From G963667675 sp965197565 (lineage in GTDB: Bacteria > Chloroflexota > Dehalococcoidia > Lucifugimonadales > UBA3495), in the NCBI GenBank assembly GCA_965197565.1, contig CBDANK010000004.1, positions 682,001-746,000 on the forward strand: a DNA stretch of 64,000 nt. Reading direction: 5' to 3'. Positions within the stretch are counted from its first letter, which is position 1. Each line of letters begins with the position of its first letter. Below the pieces are notes generated by a model. That model was not told the origin of the DNA. It worked only from the letters and a program-made list of their open reading frames with translations, and ran no database searches. Of the stretch, positions 24,501-33,070 are shown in pieces. A program made the translations under genes and the position numbers.

Positions 24501-25215
24501 GCTCATCCTTGACGGTGGTGTTGGTCTGGATGCAGATGTACACGTCCTGCAAGGGGGACTCGCTCTGCTGGACGTAGTGCGCGTCGTTGGTTGCCACCAA
24601 CGGTATGGACAATTCCTGGCTCAGGGCCACCAAGCTCTGGTTGAGTTGAGGAAGCTGGGGGACGTGCTCGTGGCGTTGCAACTCTAGAAAGTAGCCGTCG
24701 CCGAACAACTGCTTGTACCAGAGAGCGAGGCGGGCGGCCTCTTGGGTATTGCCATCGATCAGCAGGCGGGGAAGCTGCCCTGATGGACAGCCGGAGAAGG
24801 CTATCAAGCCCTGGCGGCACTCCTCCAGCAGGGCACTGTCGATGCGGGGGCGGTAGTGAAATCCTTCAACGTGGGCCTGGGTCACCAAGCGCATCAGGTT
24901 CCGGTAGCCCTGGTTGTCCCTGGCTAGGAGCACCAAGTGATTGGAGCTGCGATCTGCGGCCTGCTTCTCAAAGCGGCTGCCGTGGGCCACGTACACTTCA
25001 CAGCCGATAATGGGCTTAATGCCCGCTTCTTTGCATGCCGAATAAAAATCTACTACGCCATAGAAGGTGCCGTGATCGGTAATGGCCAAGGCGTCCATGC
25101 CCAACTCGCTGGTCCGGGCCACCAATTTCGGGATGCGGCTGATCCCGTCCAACATGCTGTATTCGGTGTGGACGTGAAGGTGGGTAAAACGAGGGTCTCG
25201 GACTGATGTTGCCAT
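21580..25215 (-). CDS. dnaE: DNA polymerase III alpha subunit
   Basis: A 1211-residue replicative polymerase. The N-terminal PHP domain starts HLHVHTEYSMLDG. The polymerase palm contains PDIDLDFQDDRRDEVL with catalytic aspartates near residue 400 and GSAAGSVALYCLGIT before it. The fingers, helix-hairpin-helix (DFCRRADPRGLNRRTLESLV) and OB domain (LSLLGHVSAVNQRYTREQKR) follow. Near the C-terminus an Asn/Gly/Ala/Ser-rich linker of about 60 residues precedes a small domain ending GPRAVTTINN. The ATG has GGAGG nine bases upstream. It lies head-on to nothing related, and neighbours give no operon clue. Confidence 0.93.
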   Translation of the reverse strand: MATSVRDPRFTHLHVHTEYSMLDGISRIPKLVARTSELGMDALAITDHGTFYGVVDFYSACKEAGIKPIIGCEVYVAHGSRFEKQAADRSSNHLVLLARDNQGYRNLMRLVTQAHVEGFHYRPRIDSALLEECRQGLIAFSGCPSGQLPRLLIDGNTQEAARLALWYKQLFGDGYFLELQRHEHVPQLPQLNQSLVALSQELSIPLVATNDAHYVQQSESPLQDVYICIQTNTTVKDERRLRMEDNSYYIKSPEEMARLFPDFPQALENTRLITDMCDVELDFDQTHLPKFDTPDGMAADEYLAKLCWDGFNNRYPRPTAQAQDRLRYELEVIQHTNFANYFLVVWDIIDFVRRNGIMYGVRGSAAGSVALYCLGITNVDPLEYRLVFERFLNLERKEMPDIDLDFQDDRRDEVLRYVINRYGSDRVAQIITFGTLGAKAALRDVGRALGMPYDDVDRVARMVPFKARTLEDALRVNPELRARYDEAEDIRDLVDTAQGLEGIVHHVSTHAAGVLIANEPLTETVPLQRPARGEDDSPVLMTQFSMDPVARLGLLKMDFLGLTNLTILDRAIKLLDQSQGIRIDLDRLPLDDGPTFELLSSGNTTDLFQLESAGMQRYIKELKPSSLGDIAAMIALYRPGPMENIDTFIDAKFGRVPITYPHPSLKELLDETYGIIVYQDQVLLILQQFAGYSLGSADIVRKAMGKKIASLMAQERDRFVDGARSNGFDERVAVDIFNLIEPFAGYAFNKAHSVSYALISYWTAYFKTHYPLEYMVSVLNSRMDHPERMVNSINECFRLGMRVLLPDINKSDEYFTAEKNNGTPGVRTGLAAIKTVGEAAVRPLVEERKSGGPYTSIDDFCRRADPRGLNRRTLESLVRAGAFDSLGPRGAVHDAVDQIIATAQREAHTRSSGQTSMFGGSHDRSGAAEAPGIPLSSSDVSMSQKAAWERELLGLPLSHNPLKELAALDSEGALTSLDQLDEGMQGQSLSLLGHVSAVNQRYTREQKRFLVVTLDLLSGPMEVIVWPDVLALTEPVWHEGKLVRTTGKLRLRGDQFSLACDRAQEHSSADVTAVNGEVPPAMNGEAANTSNGASNGSKRRRPAASPPEAAPATAETSTGTSSNGKSHRVVSLGVTESDDAAEDGQLLREVIGVLLEYPGTDRVNLEIHTGGRKVLMDLPVVSTGFCEGLRQRLESLLGPRAVTTINNRSTQ

Positions 25216-25377
25216 TGGACCTCCGGCTAAAGAATATTATAAACCCTAGCCGGATAGCCGGTTGTCAAGGGAAAAATACCGGATACGGTGTTGGCCGGGA
25301 AATTGGATACCAAAGATGGGCCGCTTATCGGTCAAGTGGCATCGGTGAACAAGGCGTAGAGGTTTGTCTGCGGGACC

Positions 25378-25635
25378 TTACTCTTCGGCCTCGTCATCCA
25401 TCTGGTCGCCGACAATGCGGGACAGGTCAACCGCTTCTTTACTATTAGTGCGGTTGACGAGCCTGCTGTCGCCCCAAGTGGCGCCTTCCACATAATTCTT
25501 GAAATCTCGGATCTCGCCACAGGACTGACAGATGCCCTGGCTCTCCGGTCCCATGGCTGGCTGGATCACCCAGTGGTGTCGACACCGGGCATCCTCCTCT
25601 TGGGTTGGCAGTGGGATGGATGTGTTTTGAGTCAT
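25378..25635 (-). CDS. small zinc-ribbon protein
   Basis: An 85-residue acidic protein with one probable metal site: CRHHW near residue 18 and CQSCGEIRDFKNYVE in the middle, a pattern I recognise from small Chloroflexota proteins of unknown function. The promoter carries an extended -10 box (TGGTATAAT; TATAAT occupies the minus strand at 25665-25670) about 30 bases before the ATG. It sits upstream of dnaE on the same strand with a 162-base gap. Confidence 0.65.
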   Translation of the reverse strand: MTQNTSIPLPTQEEDARCRHHWVIQPAMGPESQGICQSCGEIRDFKNYVEGATWGDSRLVNRTNSKEAVDLSRIVGDQMDDEAEE

Positions 25636-25813
25636 TGTTTGGAACCTCTTGTGATAGGACGGAAATTATACCACAGATAGTTGGTTTTCGTGAATATATG
25701 GATTTTCCACGAATCAATTATCCGTCGACGATAATTTCCTAGTCAGCAGCATTGTTGGTCAGTCGACGAAATCAGAGACTTTGCCTGCTGCGGGGTCTCT
25801 CACCAAATTTTCC

Positions 25814-26893
25814 TCAAGCAGGCAGTATTATTTCTCGAGTGACCATCCTGGTGACGCCCCATCCCGCCAGCCATGCCGAATGGCGGCCGTCCCCGCCGGC
25901 AACGATCACCATGATGTCCCCGGCGTCGCGAACGATGGGCACCAGTGTGTCCGGATTAGCCTCGTCAACCCAAGGCGGCCAGTTGCGGTTGCCGTAGTGA
26001 GCGATGTCCTTGAGTTGATGCAGCGGCATCCGTGCGTTCTGGTAGATGTATTGCCGCACATCGTCTTTGGAAAGACCGGATGCGGATATGTCTGCGGCGT
26101 GTTCGGGACACACCACCACCACGATTTGGCTTCCGGTCCCGATCTGGTAATAGTTGGAGACTCCCACTGCTTTCATAGTGCCGACCATGGTCCTCAAGAC
26201 CTCGGTTCCAGTGGCCGCTGTGGTTTCCATCACTCCATAGACACCCCTGACGCCGGCTACCGTAACGATGCTGGCGGCGGAGTCGAACCCCAATTCGACG
26301 TGGCGCGGCTCCCAAGGGCTGCGGTCCTCGTTTTCCGCAAAACAGAATGTGTACCTTCCGGGAGTGGCAAGAGTGGCTTTGTCCATTTCCCCCGGTACCA
26401 GCCCTCCCAGGTTGCGGATAACCAAGCGCAACGCTCGGCCAATAGAGGCGTTGGCCCGGTACCCTGGCCCAAAGCAACCGGAATCACCGTTAATACCCAA
26501 CCCTTTAGCCAACGGCCCGTTGACCATGATTACCGGCGCCGCGCCGCCGGTGGTGGACGACACGCCGGCTACGTTGAATTCTTCTTCAAGCACTGCTTTG
26601 ACCGCCGCGACTACCACCGGGAAATATTCAGGCTGGCAACCGGCCATGACAGCGTTTATCGCTACTTTCTCCAAGGTCACCCGGGCGTTGCGGGGTTGAA
26701 TCACCCCCAAGCAAAGGGAAGGGTCCTCGGCGTAGCCCGACAACATCCGGCGCACCAAGTCTTCCGTGGCCGGCACCACGGGCAGTCCGTCGGTCCAGCC
26801 CTGTTGCCAGTAAAAGTCTTGGACCGCATCAAAGCTGTCTAGAAGCTGCACCCTGCGGGAGATTAGCATTGGCCGGTTAATCGGCGCGGTCAT
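25814..26893 (-). CDS. uncharacterised 359-residue protein, often linked to UGSC proteins
   Basis: The start at 26893 has GAGGGA at the right distance; the frame stays open further upstream but that part overlaps the defence gene and is not family-like. Recognisable blocks are GWTDGLPVVPATEDLV, KVAINAVMAGCQPEYFPVVVAAV, MVNGPLAKGLGINGDSGCFGPGYRANASIGRA and TFCFAENEDRSPWEP. I know this as a widespread family without an assigned reaction. Conserved Gly, Asn, Cys and Glu residues suggest an enzyme. The UGSC selenoprotein lies on the same strand beyond the 5-kb helicase gene, so the two may once have been adjacent. Confidence 0.6.
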   Translation of the reverse strand: MTAPINRPMLISRRVQLLDSFDAVQDFYWQQGWTDGLPVVPATEDLVRRMLSGYAEDPSLCLGVIQPRNARVTLEKVAINAVMAGCQPEYFPVVVAAVKAVLEEEFNVAGVSSTTGGAAPVIMVNGPLAKGLGINGDSGCFGPGYRANASIGRALRLVIRNLGGLVPGEMDKATLATPGRYTFCFAENEDRSPWEPRHVELGFDSAASIVTVAGVRGVYGVMETTAATGTEVLRTMVGTMKAVGVSNYYQIGTGSQIVVVVCPEHAADISASGLSKDDVRQYIYQNARMPLHQLKDIAHYGNRNWPPWVDEANPDTLVPIVRDAGDIMVIVAGGDGRHSAWLAGWGVTRMVTREIILPA

Positions 26894-26927
26894 AATCGTC
26901 CCTCGGCTAGGCGGGATTTCACGATTG

Positions 26928-29900
26928 TTAATGGCATCCGCGGTTCTGGAGTGATTTCGCTCGTTCAATGGCATCGACCACCCGGTCCAATTCCCGCTCC
27001 GGGTTGCTAAACCAGTCGGGGCCCCAGATACGATGCAATTCCCAACCGAGGCTGCGCAGAACTTCTTCCCGCAGCCGGTCCCGGTCACGGGCCGAGCGAG
27101 AACTGTGGTAGGACGCTCCATCACACTCGACACCAATGATGTACCGACCCGGTTGCTCTTGGTCGACGACTCCGATGTCGATGAATTTCCCGCCCGAGCC
27201 GACTTCCTGATGTATCAGGTAACCGCGCTCTTCCAGCCGCTTCGCCACCGCTAGCTGGAAAGGCGAGTCCGCGACGCAATCGCTCTCATAGGGAATGTCC
27301 CTTGGCATCACGCCAGTCTCCGCATAAGCCAGAAACTCTTTCAAAGCACGCACGCCGGAGGACCTGGTACAGTCTAAATTGATATCATCGGCGCGCAGGT
27401 TGGTGAACACATGGCACTGCTGCTTTGCCCGGGTAATCAGGACGTTCAGCCGCCGTTCTCCGCCTTCGTTGTTAATCGGGCCGAAGTTCATGGCGACCTG
27501 CCCGGTATCGTCGCGCCCGTAGCCCACGCTGATAAAAATAACGTCGCACTCGTCTCCCTGCACGTTTTCCAGATTCTTGACGAAAAATGGCTCTTTGGGA
27601 TGGGCCCCGAAAAAGTCTTCTTGAGATACATCCTGTCTCCGCAGCATTTCTAGGCGGTCCTGAATCGCCTGCGACTGGCTTACGCTGAAGGCTGCCACGC
27701 CAAGCGATAGCTCTGGGCTTCGGGTCGCATGTTTCATGACTGCTTGGGCGACCGCCTCAGCCTCCTGTCGATTGGTGCGGCTGCGGCTGCGGTCGTACAC
27801 TGTGTCGGGAAGGTGGTGAAAACGCAGCCCGGCGGTTTCCCGCCCCGTGTCCGGACTGGGGAAAACAATCAAGTTATTGTCATAAAACTCCCGGTTGGAT
27901 AGGGCAATGAGTGACTCATGCCGGCTACGGTAATGCCAACGTAGTTGGCGCTCCGGGGCACTGCTGGAACTGAACAGCGCTAGAATGCTTTCGATACCGG
28001 AGGTTGCGCTTTCTTCCTCGTCACTATCGCTGTCGTCAGACTGGGCAACACGGTCGAAGAAGCTGGTGGGCGGAAGTTGCTTGCTGTCGCCCACAACTAC
28101 CGCTTTTTTGGTCCTCAGCAGTGCGCCGAGAGCATCCACCGGCCGCACTTGGCTGGCTTCATCGAACACGGCCAAGTCGAATTTTGCACTGCCCGGCGCC
28201 AAGTAGGTTGCGATTGAAAGGGGGCTCATCATAAAAACGGGTTTAAGGTCCTGGATGACGTTCCCGGCCTGTTCCAGCAACTGTCGGATAGGTTTATGCC
28301 GGCTTCTTTTCTCGATTTCGCGCCGCAGGACCCGCAACTGCTCCTGCCGTCGCCGAACGAGCGGTCTATTGGAATCTGTGTCATCTTCAGCACGAGACCT
28401 GACTAGTTGTTTTGGCAGTCTATTCGGCTGGGAAGCAGCATCCCTATGGGCTATTCCAACGCGGGCGCGATTGTGTTCCAAGGACTGCCGGTCGAGAGTC
28501 TGGAATCGTTCGATGCGGCCTTCATGGACTTGACCATCAAAGTCCCGCAACGCTGGCCGTTCGGCATACGCAGTTTCCACAATGCTCTCGTACCAGGCGC
28601 GCTCAAACCAGATGGTCAGTAATGCCGCAGCGTCGGGGTGTTGCTCTGCAACCGCGGCTACGGAGTGAAGCCCTTCCTCCAGGGCGGCATCGGCGCCGTT
28701 GTTGAATCCGATAATATCCTGGATTTCGGGCAGGTGAGCGGCCCAGTCGCCAAGCACTCCTCGTTGTTCTGCAAAGGATAACGAGCGCAAACCAGTGGCG
28801 TCGCTAAACCGCAACTGATTGTCCATGTTTAACTCAGATTGCAATTCTGTGACGCAAGTTTGGTGCGTGCCCAAAGCGAGGCCAAGGTTATCAATAGCGG
28901 ATTGTGGGTCCACAGTTTGCCACCGGATGGCTCCCATCCGTTCCTGAATTTCTCGCAGCAAGTCGGCGACGACAGGGGGGGCGTTGCCCGCGGCGACGCC
29001 GGTCAGCACGTCCAACCACCACCCGGCGGCGGGGACGATGGCATCCCAATCAGTGTTATGCCCCTGCCAACGACTGCCTAAGGCAAGCGCGGTATCGAAG
29101 CCGTGGCTGTTGATTCCGGCGACGACCTCATCAGGACGCGGAGACTCTTTGGGGTTCTGGTCGGCGTTTGCCCTTTTGTTGTTGAATCGCTCATTGTCCT
29201 GGGTTTCCCTGGACGGGCGTTCGATCCAATCGATAATCATACGCCGCTGTTCGGAAAAGGGCAGCGCGGCCCAATTGAGGGGAGCGTCGAATCGGACTCG
29301 GTTATCTGCATCCAGCACGGATTGCAACTCCTTAACGGAAGCCCGGTAAGCATCCAATGCGCTCTTAAGGCCGTCAATCGAGGTTAGCAGGTCCGCTGTT
29401 TGCAGACCGGTTCGTGGAGTTTTGGTGTTCGGCCAGACCTTTAGTTTTTGCAGCAGATGGACGGCACCGGGCCGAGCCCGTCCTTCGGAGGCAGCGGTCA
29501 GTACGTCCAGCCACCACCGGACAGCAGGGGCGATAGCGTCCCAATCAGTGTTGTATCCTTCCCAATGGCGTCCCAAGGCGAGAGCGGCATCGGTGTAATG
29601 GCCGTTAATTTCCGCTCGAAGCTGCTGACCCGCGCCGATGTCGTCAATTAGGGCGATTTGCCGGTCAATGCCTTTGGGTAATTCGGCTCTAAGGACTGTG
29701 GCAAGCTGTCGTTTGGCCTGTTTATAGCTGGAGGAAAATATACGCCCTAGGAACTTCCGCCCATCGGTGTCCAGGACTTGACGCACTTGGTTAAAGTCGG
29801 TTTCCCAAGCTTGAGGCAGCAGTAGGGCTTCGTATCCCGAGTGCATCCGTTGCCATCGGATCCCTTGGGCCAGCATTTCTTGGATTTGGGTGGGGTGGGA

Positions 29901-32015
29901 TTCCCACTCCGGCGCGGCCAGATTCAGGCTGCCAGTATCCGGCGCCTCAAGGGAGTGAACGGCGGCGGATAGGAGGTCGTCAACAGAGGTCACGTCCACT
30001 GGATGGTCGAATCCTAGAACCCCAGCCAACACGCCCGATGCATGGGACAGCGTTTGTAGACTGTGCTCGGCGGCTTCTATACTTCCTTGGCACATCCGCC
30101 GCCATTGGAGTCCCAAGGCCATCATCTCTCGTATTTGCCCTTTGTGGGATACCCATTGAGGCGAAGAAAGGTCCAGGCCGCCGGTGTCCGGGGCGTTGAT
30201 GGAGTGGCTAGCGGCGGACAATAGGTGGTCAGCATCTACGGCCTTCTTCGGACAGTCCAAGCCCAAGGCGTCGGCCAGCGCTCCGGAGGTGTCAGACAGC
30301 CTCTCCAAAATGGACTCGACATCATCTAGCTTTCTCCCGAGTGCTGCCTGTGCGACGGGCAGCAGTCTGCGAAGGCGGGAGCCATAGAACAAGTGTTGAG
30401 AAGGAACCCTGGTGCGCTGCAACCGCAGGCGTAAATCCTCCACAACTTCCCGCTTGCGACGGAAATAGTCTCTGATCCAGTCGCCAATGCCGGTTAACAT
30501 AGTCCAGAAAATAGGGGTGGCCGTCCCGTCGCCAGTAAGGGCTAGCAGTTCTCCGAAAGCTTCGTGAGGCGTGACACCGCTTTGGCCAACGGGGGTGTTG
30601 ACGGTGGTGGCATAGTCGTTGAGTTGGCTCCGAGTTCGAGCCAGATCCTCCAGGACGGTCCCGCCGCCGTTGCCGGTCGTGTTTTCAAGTTTTAGGATGC
30701 GTCCCAAGTTATCTAGGGTTTCCCGCTTGTTTGTCTTATGGCTGTGCAGTTCTAAGCAGGCATCCCCCAAGCCTATATTGTCCAGCCGACGTTTGACCAC
30801 TTCCAGCGCGGCCATTTTCTCGGAAACGAACAGTACACGTTTACCGCGCCCCACGGCCTCAGCGATGATATTAGTGATAGTCTGGGACTTCCCGGTTCCG
30901 GGCGGTCCCTGAATCACAAGATTGCGTCCTCTGTTGGCGTCGTGAATTGCCAGTGCCTGGGACGAATCTGCATCCAGCACGTGATAGGTGTTCTGGTGAC
31001 TCAGGTGGTCGTCGATGAGGGCGTTACTAGGGATGGTCGAGGCGGATTCACTGAACCCATCACCGAACAGGGCGCGGATGATTTCGTTTTCCTCGATGCC
31101 GGCTTCATCCGGCCATGCCCCATCATCCAGGTCGCGGTACATCAGGATCTTGTTATAGGCGAAGAACCCCAAGACCACACTATCCGGGTCAACACGCCAT
31201 CGGTCGAGGCTGAATTGCCGCATCTTTTCTGAGACCATGTCGAAATAATCGCCGACATCGATAGCCCCATCCGCTACTTGGTCCACGTCGTCTTGTCCAG
31301 GAAGGCTCAGGCGGAAGTCAGAGCGGACCTTCTCGATGAGCGACAAGTTGGCCCCGATGTCTTCGTCGGTGTAAACCGCACGAAAGCGTTCGCGGACGCC
31401 CGAACGCTCCAGCCGGACCGGCACGAGGATGAGTGGGGCGCGACGCTCCTCTAGGCTCTGGTCGGCCTCGTACCAGCGAAGCATCCCCAGGGCCAAGAAA
31501 AGAGTATTGACGCCGGTTTCCTCAATGGATGTATTAGCGATCCGGTAAGTATTTAGGAGCCTCTTCTGGAGGTTCGGCGACGACTCGGCGGTCTGGAGAC
31601 GACGGTCTGTCTGATTGGCCTCGAATGACAGGGCACCTTCAAACTCTGGCTGTCCGAAGTCCGCACCGTCATCATCCAGTAGTCGATAGCCGGCGGCGTC
31701 AACGATGCTATACCGAGGACTTGCATTTGCTTCGGTGGGTTCTATTCTACCCGGCTGGAGACGATGGCGGGGTTGGCTGCCCGCAATAAAGGACATCTGC
31801 GCCACGTCTTCATCATCTGCTTGGTCCGAGAGGAAAGACATAGTCCTTCCTTTGACAACTAAAGTGTCAAAGACTTGGGCCGCACTTTCGCCTACCATCT
31901 CCACACCGCGAGTGCGCAGGTATCGGTAGTTCAACAGCGGATTTCGGAGGGTCAAATCCAGGAGTTCTTTGCGGGCCTCTTCTATTTTCACCCGGATGTC
32001 AGCGTAGGTTGTCAC
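26928..32015 (-). CDS. DUF4011 - superfamily 1 helicase - Vsr-like nuclease (Hhe-type defence protein)
   Basis: A single 1695-residue protein. The N-terminus (KIEEARKELLDLTLRNPLLNYR) is the DUF4011 signature. The helicase domain is split by a long helical insert: Walker A GPPGTGKSQTITN lies near residue 370 and Walker B VFDEASQVRPVDALGALL near 1285, followed by LRWHYRSRHESLIALSN. The last 100 residues hold a Vsr/MTES_1575-like endonuclease (IGVECDGASYHSSRSARDRD and RSLGWELHRIWGPDWF). This domain order is that of the Hhe antiphage protein described among predicted defence systems. The long insert contains tandem, related segments beginning LGRHWEGYNTDWDAI and LGSRWQGHNTDWDAI. The GTG at 32015 is the only start that includes the full DUF4011 motif. 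Confidence 0.85.
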   Translation of the reverse strand: MTTYADIRVKIEEARKELLDLTLRNPLLNYRYLRTRGVEMVGESAAQVFDTLVVKGRTMSFLSDQADDEDVAQMSFIAGSQPRHRLQPGRIEPTEANASPRYSIVDAAGYRLLDDDGADFGQPEFEGALSFEANQTDRRLQTAESSPNLQKRLLNTYRIANTSIEETGVNTLFLALGMLRWYEADQSLEERRAPLILVPVRLERSGVRERFRAVYTDEDIGANLSLIEKVRSDFRLSLPGQDDVDQVADGAIDVGDYFDMVSEKMRQFSLDRWRVDPDSVVLGFFAYNKILMYRDLDDGAWPDEAGIEENEIIRALFGDGFSESASTIPSNALIDDHLSHQNTYHVLDADSSQALAIHDANRGRNLVIQGPPGTGKSQTITNIIAEAVGRGKRVLFVSEKMAALEVVKRRLDNIGLGDACLELHSHKTNKRETLDNLGRILKLENTTGNGGGTVLEDLARTRSQLNDYATTVNTPVGQSGVTPHEAFGELLALTGDGTATPIFWTMLTGIGDWIRDYFRRKREVVEDLRLRLQRTRVPSQHLFYGSRLRRLLPVAQAALGRKLDDVESILERLSDTSGALADALGLDCPKKAVDADHLLSAASHSINAPDTGGLDLSSPQWVSHKGQIREMMALGLQWRRMCQGSIEAAEHSLQTLSHASGVLAGVLGFDHPVDVTSVDDLLSAAVHSLEAPDTGSLNLAAPEWESHPTQIQEMLAQGIRWQRMHSGYEALLLPQAWETDFNQVRQVLDTDGRKFLGRIFSSSYKQAKRQLATVLRAELPKGIDRQIALIDDIGAGQQLRAEINGHYTDAALALGRHWEGYNTDWDAIAPAVRWWLDVLTAASEGRARPGAVHLLQKLKVWPNTKTPRTGLQTADLLTSIDGLKSALDAYRASVKELQSVLDADNRVRFDAPLNWAALPFSEQRRMIIDWIERPSRETQDNERFNNKRANADQNPKESPRPDEVVAGINSHGFDTALALGSRWQGHNTDWDAIVPAAGWWLDVLTGVAAGNAPPVVADLLREIQERMGAIRWQTVDPQSAIDNLGLALGTHQTCVTELQSELNMDNQLRFSDATGLRSLSFAEQRGVLGDWAAHLPEIQDIIGFNNGADAALEEGLHSVAAVAEQHPDAAALLTIWFERAWYESIVETAYAERPALRDFDGQVHEGRIERFQTLDRQSLEHNRARVGIAHRDAASQPNRLPKQLVRSRAEDDTDSNRPLVRRRQEQLRVLRREIEKRSRHKPIRQLLEQAGNVIQDLKPVFMMSPLSIATYLAPGSAKFDLAVFDEASQVRPVDALGALLRTKKAVVVGDSKQLPPTSFFDRVAQSDDSDSDEEESATSGIESILALFSSSSAPERQLRWHYRSRHESLIALSNREFYDNNLIVFPSPDTGRETAGLRFHHLPDTVYDRSRSRTNRQEAEAVAQAVMKHATRSPELSLGVAAFSVSQSQAIQDRLEMLRRQDVSQEDFFGAHPKEPFFVKNLENVQGDECDVIFISVGYGRDDTGQVAMNFGPINNEGGERRLNVLITRAKQQCHVFTNLRADDINLDCTRSSGVRALKEFLAYAETGVMPRDIPYESDCVADSPFQLAVAKRLEERGYLIHQEVGSGGKFIDIGVVDQEQPGRYIIGVECDGASYHSSRSARDRDRLREEVLRSLGWELHRIWGPDWFSNPERELDRVVDAIERAKSLQNRGCH

Positions 32016-32057
32016 GGCCTGTCAATAGCATGATAGGGTGGCACTAGCTCTAATGTA

Positions 32058-32597
32058 TTAGCCCGCCACCAATCCCACGATCTCGGGGGCGTACTGGTGG
32101 GCCATGCGGCGGACTTCGGCGGCGCTGCGGGTGGCCAGGGGACTGGGAATAATAACGATGCGGGCTCCGGGCATTCCAAGAGACGCCACTCGGGCTTGGG
32201 CGGCGCGGGTAAAGGCGCTGGTGATCACGCTGACCGAAGGCACACCCTTGGATTCGGTGACTACTGTGTCGTGGAGACCCCACGCAGTGCACGAGCCTCA
32301 ATCGGCGATCCCGTGAACCACCGCGTCGCACTCTGCGGACAGTGAGTCGAGGGTTTCTTGAGGCGATGGGGCGCTGTAGGTGAATTTGGTTGCATACACC
32401 ACCTTCTTAGCCCCGTACTCCTTCAATAAAACCTCCTGCAACTCTTGCATGAAAGAGTCGGCATGGTACTTCCGATTTTCCAGCAGGCCGACCACTTTAC
32501 CACTCAAATCAGGAAGGTTCGGGCTTAACCCCAATTCCTCGGGCACGTCCTCCGCGCTGGGGTCCAGGATCTGGATTGTCCGGTCCGTCGTAACCAT
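32058..32597 (-). CDS. UGSC-family selenoprotein (in-frame UGA = Sec100)
   Basis: Read through one UGA, this is a 179-residue protein from the ATG at 32597, which has GGAGG about eight bases upstream. The UGA at 32300-32298 sits in ...VVHGIAD-U-GSCTAWGLHD, exactly the U-G-S-C motif that names this family, and the frame continues without another stop to a normal end (EIVGLVAG). A SECIS-like hairpin follows immediately. The N-terminal half (LSGKVVGLLENRKYHAD, KKVVYATKFTYS) and the C-terminal half (VPSVSVITSAFTRAAQA) each resemble half of a Rossmann-like domain. A redox or thiol/selenol role is likely, but no reaction is known to me. Without selenocysteine insertion the product would stop at 99 residues. 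Confidence 0.85.
32264..32287 (-). promoter_or_regulatory. bacterial SECIS-like hairpin after the UGA
   Basis: On the mRNA, CGTGG pairs with CCACG around a loop containing GGUCU; an outer CUG/CAG helix extends the stem. GGUC begins at the nineteenth base after the UGA. From memory this is the same loop sequence and spacing as in Escherichia coli fdhF, the best-studied SelB-binding hairpin. Confidence 0.75.
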
Positions 32598-32796
32598 GCA
32601 AGTCCTCCAAAGCACAGGGTTGGGTCACCGTAGAAAACCGCGACAACGGAATGGGGCCGGTTCAATGCCCCAACTCATTTCCTGGGCCGCAGTCCGTTAT
32701 GACCATCAATTCGGCCAATAGTAATAGTATCGCTGTTGCTCTTGATGGTCTGTTCATACCTGCTCTGGAAGAACGGGCGCGGTTCCATCCGATGTC

Positions 32797-33054
32797 TTAA
32801 GTGGGCCGGTGTTGGAACAATGCCTCGCGCAAACCGTCAAGGAACCCTCCTGTCCTCGCCAGGTCCTGTTCCATCGACTGCGACCTTGATTCCAACTGGC
32901 CCATGCGGGTCTTCCACCAGTTGGCCTATGCGGGTTTCCAACCGGTCGATTCGGTCTTCCAAGCGATCAAACCGCTTTTCGGTGCGGGCGCTCCGACTAT
33001 CAGCGCCGCCAGAGCGACGCCGACGCCGATGATGGTGATGGTTTCAGGCGCCAT
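32797..33054 (-). pseudogene. small membrane-anchored coiled-coil protein, frameshifted
   Basis: The minus strand starts APETITIIGVGVALAALIVG after an ATG at 33054, a single membrane helix. It then continues in a second frame as RTEKRFDRLEDRIDRLETRI and in a third as LARTGGFLDGLREALFQHR before a TAA. Together these match a common short family with a transmembrane helix, a heptad coiled coil and a LEGLREAL-type end. At least two single-base shifts separate the pieces. It lies 16 bases after guaB3 on the same strand. Confidence 0.55.
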
Positions 33055-33070
33055 TCTCGCCTCTCATCCC

